A stretch of 7,729 nucleotides of DNA, taken from the NCBI GenBank assembly GCA_002299495.1, contig DBNZ01000008.1:1-7729 (forward strand), written 5' to 3'. Shown here piece by piece: positions 6,204-7,729 of the stretch (position 1 is its first letter; every line of letters starts with the position of its first letter). This stretch comes from Methylococcaceae bacterium UBA659 (GTDB lineage Bacteria; Pseudomonadota; Gammaproteobacteria; Methylococcales; Methylomonadaceae). A program made the position numbers and the translations under genes. The notes beneath the pieces were generated by a model. It worked only from the letters and a program-made list of their open reading frames with translations. It ran no database searches and was not told the origin of the DNA.

Positions 6204-6405
6204 GGGTTTTTTATGCGGTTAGGAAAATCGGGTGACGCCGACAAAACCTGGGCTTAGGCGGGCGTCATGCGTATCTTACGGCAACGGTGAGGCCGATGAA
6301 GCCGTTTTTGTGCTGTTCGCGGGGCGCCCTAAATCCGCCCAGGGCAAGGCGGGTCAGGCGATTGATGCTAAAATGGCCGTCATTTCCCGCCAGCCCAGGA
6401 TGCCA
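6204..6405. promoter_or_regulatory. Divergent mxaY / purC gap
   Basis: This 202-bp region should contain promoters in both directions. It holds an inverted repeat, TGACGCC (6233-6239) with GGCGTCA (6261-6267). TAAAAT at 6369-6374 could be a purC -10 box, but no good -35 lies at the right distance. The purC reading frame stays open through most of this region, though it does not look like protein. Confidence 0.5.
6233..6267. repeat. Inverted repeat upstream of mxaY
   Basis: TGACGCC (6233-6239) and GGCGTCA (6261-6267) are perfect 7-bp arms separated by 21 bp, starting 30 bp from the mxaY start codon. It may be a regulator site or a leader hairpin; function unknown. Confidence 0.4.
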
Positions 6406-7296
6406 ATGGACACACCCGCCGCCCTCTACCAATCATCGCTTACCTCATTGCCGCTGCGCGTCCGCGGCAAGGTGCGCGACATTTACGACATCGACGGCAG
6501 CCATATGCTGATCGTCACCAGCGACCGGCTGTCGGCCTTCGATGTCATCCTGCCCGACCCGATACCCGGCAAAGGCAAAGTATTGACCAACGTCTCCAAT
6601 TTTTGGTTTGCCAAACTGCGGCACATCATCCCCAATCATTTGGCCGACATCCCGCTGGCACAAGTCCTGCCTGACCCGGATGAGCGGGCGCAAGTGGCTG
6701 GCCGCGCCATCGTCGTGAAAAAGCTTAAGGCCTTGCCGGTGGAAGCCATCGTGCGCGGTTATTTGATCGGCTCGGGCTGGAAGGACTATCAAAAAACCGG
6801 CGCGGTCTCCGGCATCGCTCTGCCCGTAGGCCTGCAACTGGCGCAGCAATTGCCCGAGCCGATTTACACACCGTCCACCAAAGCCGCAATAGGCGAACAC
6901 GACGCGAACATCTCGTTCGGGCAATCGGCGGCCTTAATGGGCGCAGACTTGGCCGAACAAGTCCGCACCGCCAGTATTAGGCTCTATGCCGAAGCCGCTG
7001 CCTATGCCCTGGAACGCGGCATTATCATCGCCGACACCAAGTTCGAGTTTGGCACCGACGCACAAGGCGTTTTGTACTTGATCGACGAGGCCTTAACCCC
7101 CGACTCCTCGCGTTTCTGGCCGGCAGACCAATACCAAGTCGGCATCAGCCCGCCCAGTTTCGACAAACAATATGTGCGCGATTATCTGGAAAGCCTGGAT
7201 TGGGACAAGACCGCGCCCGCACCGGCGCTACCGGCAGAAGTGGCCGAATTTTGCGCCGCCAAGTACCGAGAGGCGGAATGGCGTTTGACCCAATAA
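6406..7296 (+). CDS. purC: Phosphoribosylaminoimidazole-succinocarboxamide synthase (SAICAR synthetase)
   Basis: PurC catalyses the ATP-dependent joining of CAIR and L-aspartate to give SAICAR in cytoplasmic purine synthesis. The protein is 296 aa, the longer form of the family (short bacterial forms are about 240). Motifs are GKVRDIYD (21-28, nucleotide-binding strand), TSDRLSAFDV (38-47), VEAIVRGYLIGSGW (112-125), STKAAIGEHD (157-166), IIADTKFEFG (207-216) and IDEALTPDSSRFWP (226-239). ATG 6406 is chosen because AGGA lies 5 nt upstream and the family N-terminus (LYQSSLTSLPLRVRGKVRD) starts right after. Starts at 6400 and 6373, or a reading frame open from 6232, would add residues unlike the family. 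It ends with tandem stops TAA TGA. It is divergent from mxaY and probably functionally unrelated to the mxa genes. Confidence 0.96.
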   Translation: MDTPAALYQSSLTSLPLRVRGKVRDIYDIDGSHMLIVTSDRLSAFDVILPDPIPGKGKVLTNVSNFWFAKLRHIIPNHLADIPLAQVLPDPDERAQVAGRAIVVKKLKALPVEAIVRGYLIGSGWKDYQKTGAVSGIALPVGLQLAQQLPEPIYTPSTKAAIGEHDANISFGQSAALMGADLAEQVRTASIRLYAEAAAYALERGIIIADTKFEFGTDAQGVLYLIDEALTPDSSRFWPADQYQVGISPPSFDKQYVRDYLESLDWDKTAPAPALPAEVAEFCAAKYREAEWRLTQ

Positions 7297-7332
7297 TGAG
7301 CCAAGCAGGGTACGAGACTGTGAAAAAACTCA

Positions 7333-7354
7333 GCCGTCTATTGCCAATGACGGC
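7333..7354 (-). terminator. Weak terminator-like hairpin downstream of purC
   Basis: GCCGTC (7333-7338) and GACGGC (7349-7354) form a 6-bp stem with a 10-nt loop. On the minus strand it is followed by TGAG and then TTTTTT, so it would stop transcription coming from the right. On the plus strand no T-run follows, so it is a poor terminator for purC. Confidence 0.3.
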
Positions 7355-7453
7355 GGCTGTGCCAAGAAATGCCGGGCAAGCCTTCAAAACAGCAATTAGC
7401 CTAATGGGCTACTCGCTATTGATCCGGCCTTTTGAGCGGGTCGAACGGCGCAT

Positions 7454-7480
7454 GTGCTGCGACTGGCTCAGCACGAACGC
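7454..7480. repeat. Degenerate REP-like palindromic repeat
   Basis: CGACTGGCTCAGCACGAACG (7460-7479) is one mismatch away from the widespread intergenic word CGACAGGCTCAGCACGAACG seen in many beta- and gammaproteobacteria (from memory). GTGCTG (7454-7459) and CAGCAC (7469-7474) form its hairpin. Confidence 0.4.
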
Positions 7481-7729
7481 TTCAAACAGTAAAGGGCCGG
7501 GTCAATAACATGAAAAAGGATGGGTGATCCTTAATGACATGACTATAAAACTGACTAACAATGGGCTTGATAAAGCATTCAAATTTCGGATGGAAAAATA
7601 ATAGGGCTATTTGTAGGTGGGGGAATTTTACCTTTGAAGTGTTGCCGCTGACCGCAGCGAGCTAAAGTAAAAATGGAGGGGTTTTTATTTTTGCAAGTAG
7701 GATAACCTAGGACTTTCGCTATCCACCAG

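Larger units (their letters stand above)
7297..7729. other. Non-coding tail after purC, no gene recognised
   Basis: No convincing coding region, tRNA or rRNA is visible in these 433 bases. It contains several small inverted repeats: GCCGTC/GACGGC (7333-7338 with 7349-7354, 10-nt loop), GTGCTG/CAGCAC (7454-7474), AAGGAT/ATCCTT (7516-7532) and CGCTG/CAGCG (7646-7659). From about 7500 the sequence turns AT-rich and unlike the genes around it. It could be degraded mobile or repeat DNA, or the leader of a gene beyond the right edge. Confidence 0.6.

Noticed and set aside
6232..6405. N-terminal extension of purC
   Set aside because: The extra 58 residues do not resemble PurC, and ATG 6406 with AGGA upstream gives the normal family N-terminus.
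7200..7508. 102-codon plus-strand frame overlapping the purC end, and its 80-codon minus-strand counterpart
   Set aside because: Both begin or end inside purC and continue into repeat-like DNA; neither resembles a known protein. The TGTGAAAAAACTC word near 7319 looks like some IS ends, but no matching terminal repeat or transposase is present.
7516..7532. AAGGAT/ATCCTT hairpin as a purC terminator
   Set aside because: It is 220 bp past the stop, has only a 6-bp A/T-rich stem and no following T-run.
1..7729. CRISPR array, tRNA, rRNA or an undescribed defence system
   Set aside because: No regularly spaced direct repeats, no cloverleaf or rRNA sequence and no defence-type domains were seen; every sizeable gene belongs to the methanol oxidation locus or purine synthesis.

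Overview
The window reads as chromosome of a gammaproteobacterial (type I, Methylococcales-like) methanotroph or a close methylotroph. The main evidence is a calcium-type methanol dehydrogenase cluster whose proteins match the Mxa family very closely, a DesK/NarX-type kinase of the MoxY class and a long-form purC. The genus cannot be fixed from sequence alone; GC content looks mid-50s % by eye.

Left part (1-3091, minus strand, read right to left): mxaF (large subunit of the PQQ- and Ca2+-dependent methanol dehydrogenase), then mxaJ (periplasmic binding-protein-like accessory factor), then the start of mxaG (cytochrome cL, cut by the window edge). This is the canonical mxaFJG(I...) order. mxaI and the maturation genes would be expected beyond the left edge. 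A perfect 12-bp-arm REP-like hairpin sits between mxaF and mxaJ.

Middle (3092-4064): a 316-bp divergent regulatory region separates mxaF from a plus-strand NarL/LuxR-type response regulator (probable mxaB). The regulator starts at a GTG codon behind a good ribosome binding site.

Right-middle (4168-6203, minus strand): a membrane sensor kinase with a LapD/MoxY-like periplasmic region (probable mxaY), followed by a secreted SRPBCC protein (probable mxaD), then a terminator-like hairpin facing mxaB. The gap before mxaD carries a cluster of CGGGAA half-sites, and similar half-sites recur in the mxaF leader.

Right part (6204-7729): a divergent gap, then purC (SAICAR synthetase, purine biosynthesis), which is probably unrelated housekeeping. 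The last 433 bases hold no recognisable gene, only small hairpins and a degenerate REP-like repeat.

Together: MxaF with MxaI (outside the window) oxidises methanol to formaldehyde in the periplasm and passes electrons to MxaG, with MxaJ and MxaD as periplasmic helpers. MxaY-MxaB is the likely two-component system setting mxa expression, in related methanotrophs the arm of the lanthanide switch between Ca-type MxaF and Ln-type XoxF. The individual families are known. The points most worth a second look are the half-sites, the REP hairpin and the sensor domain.
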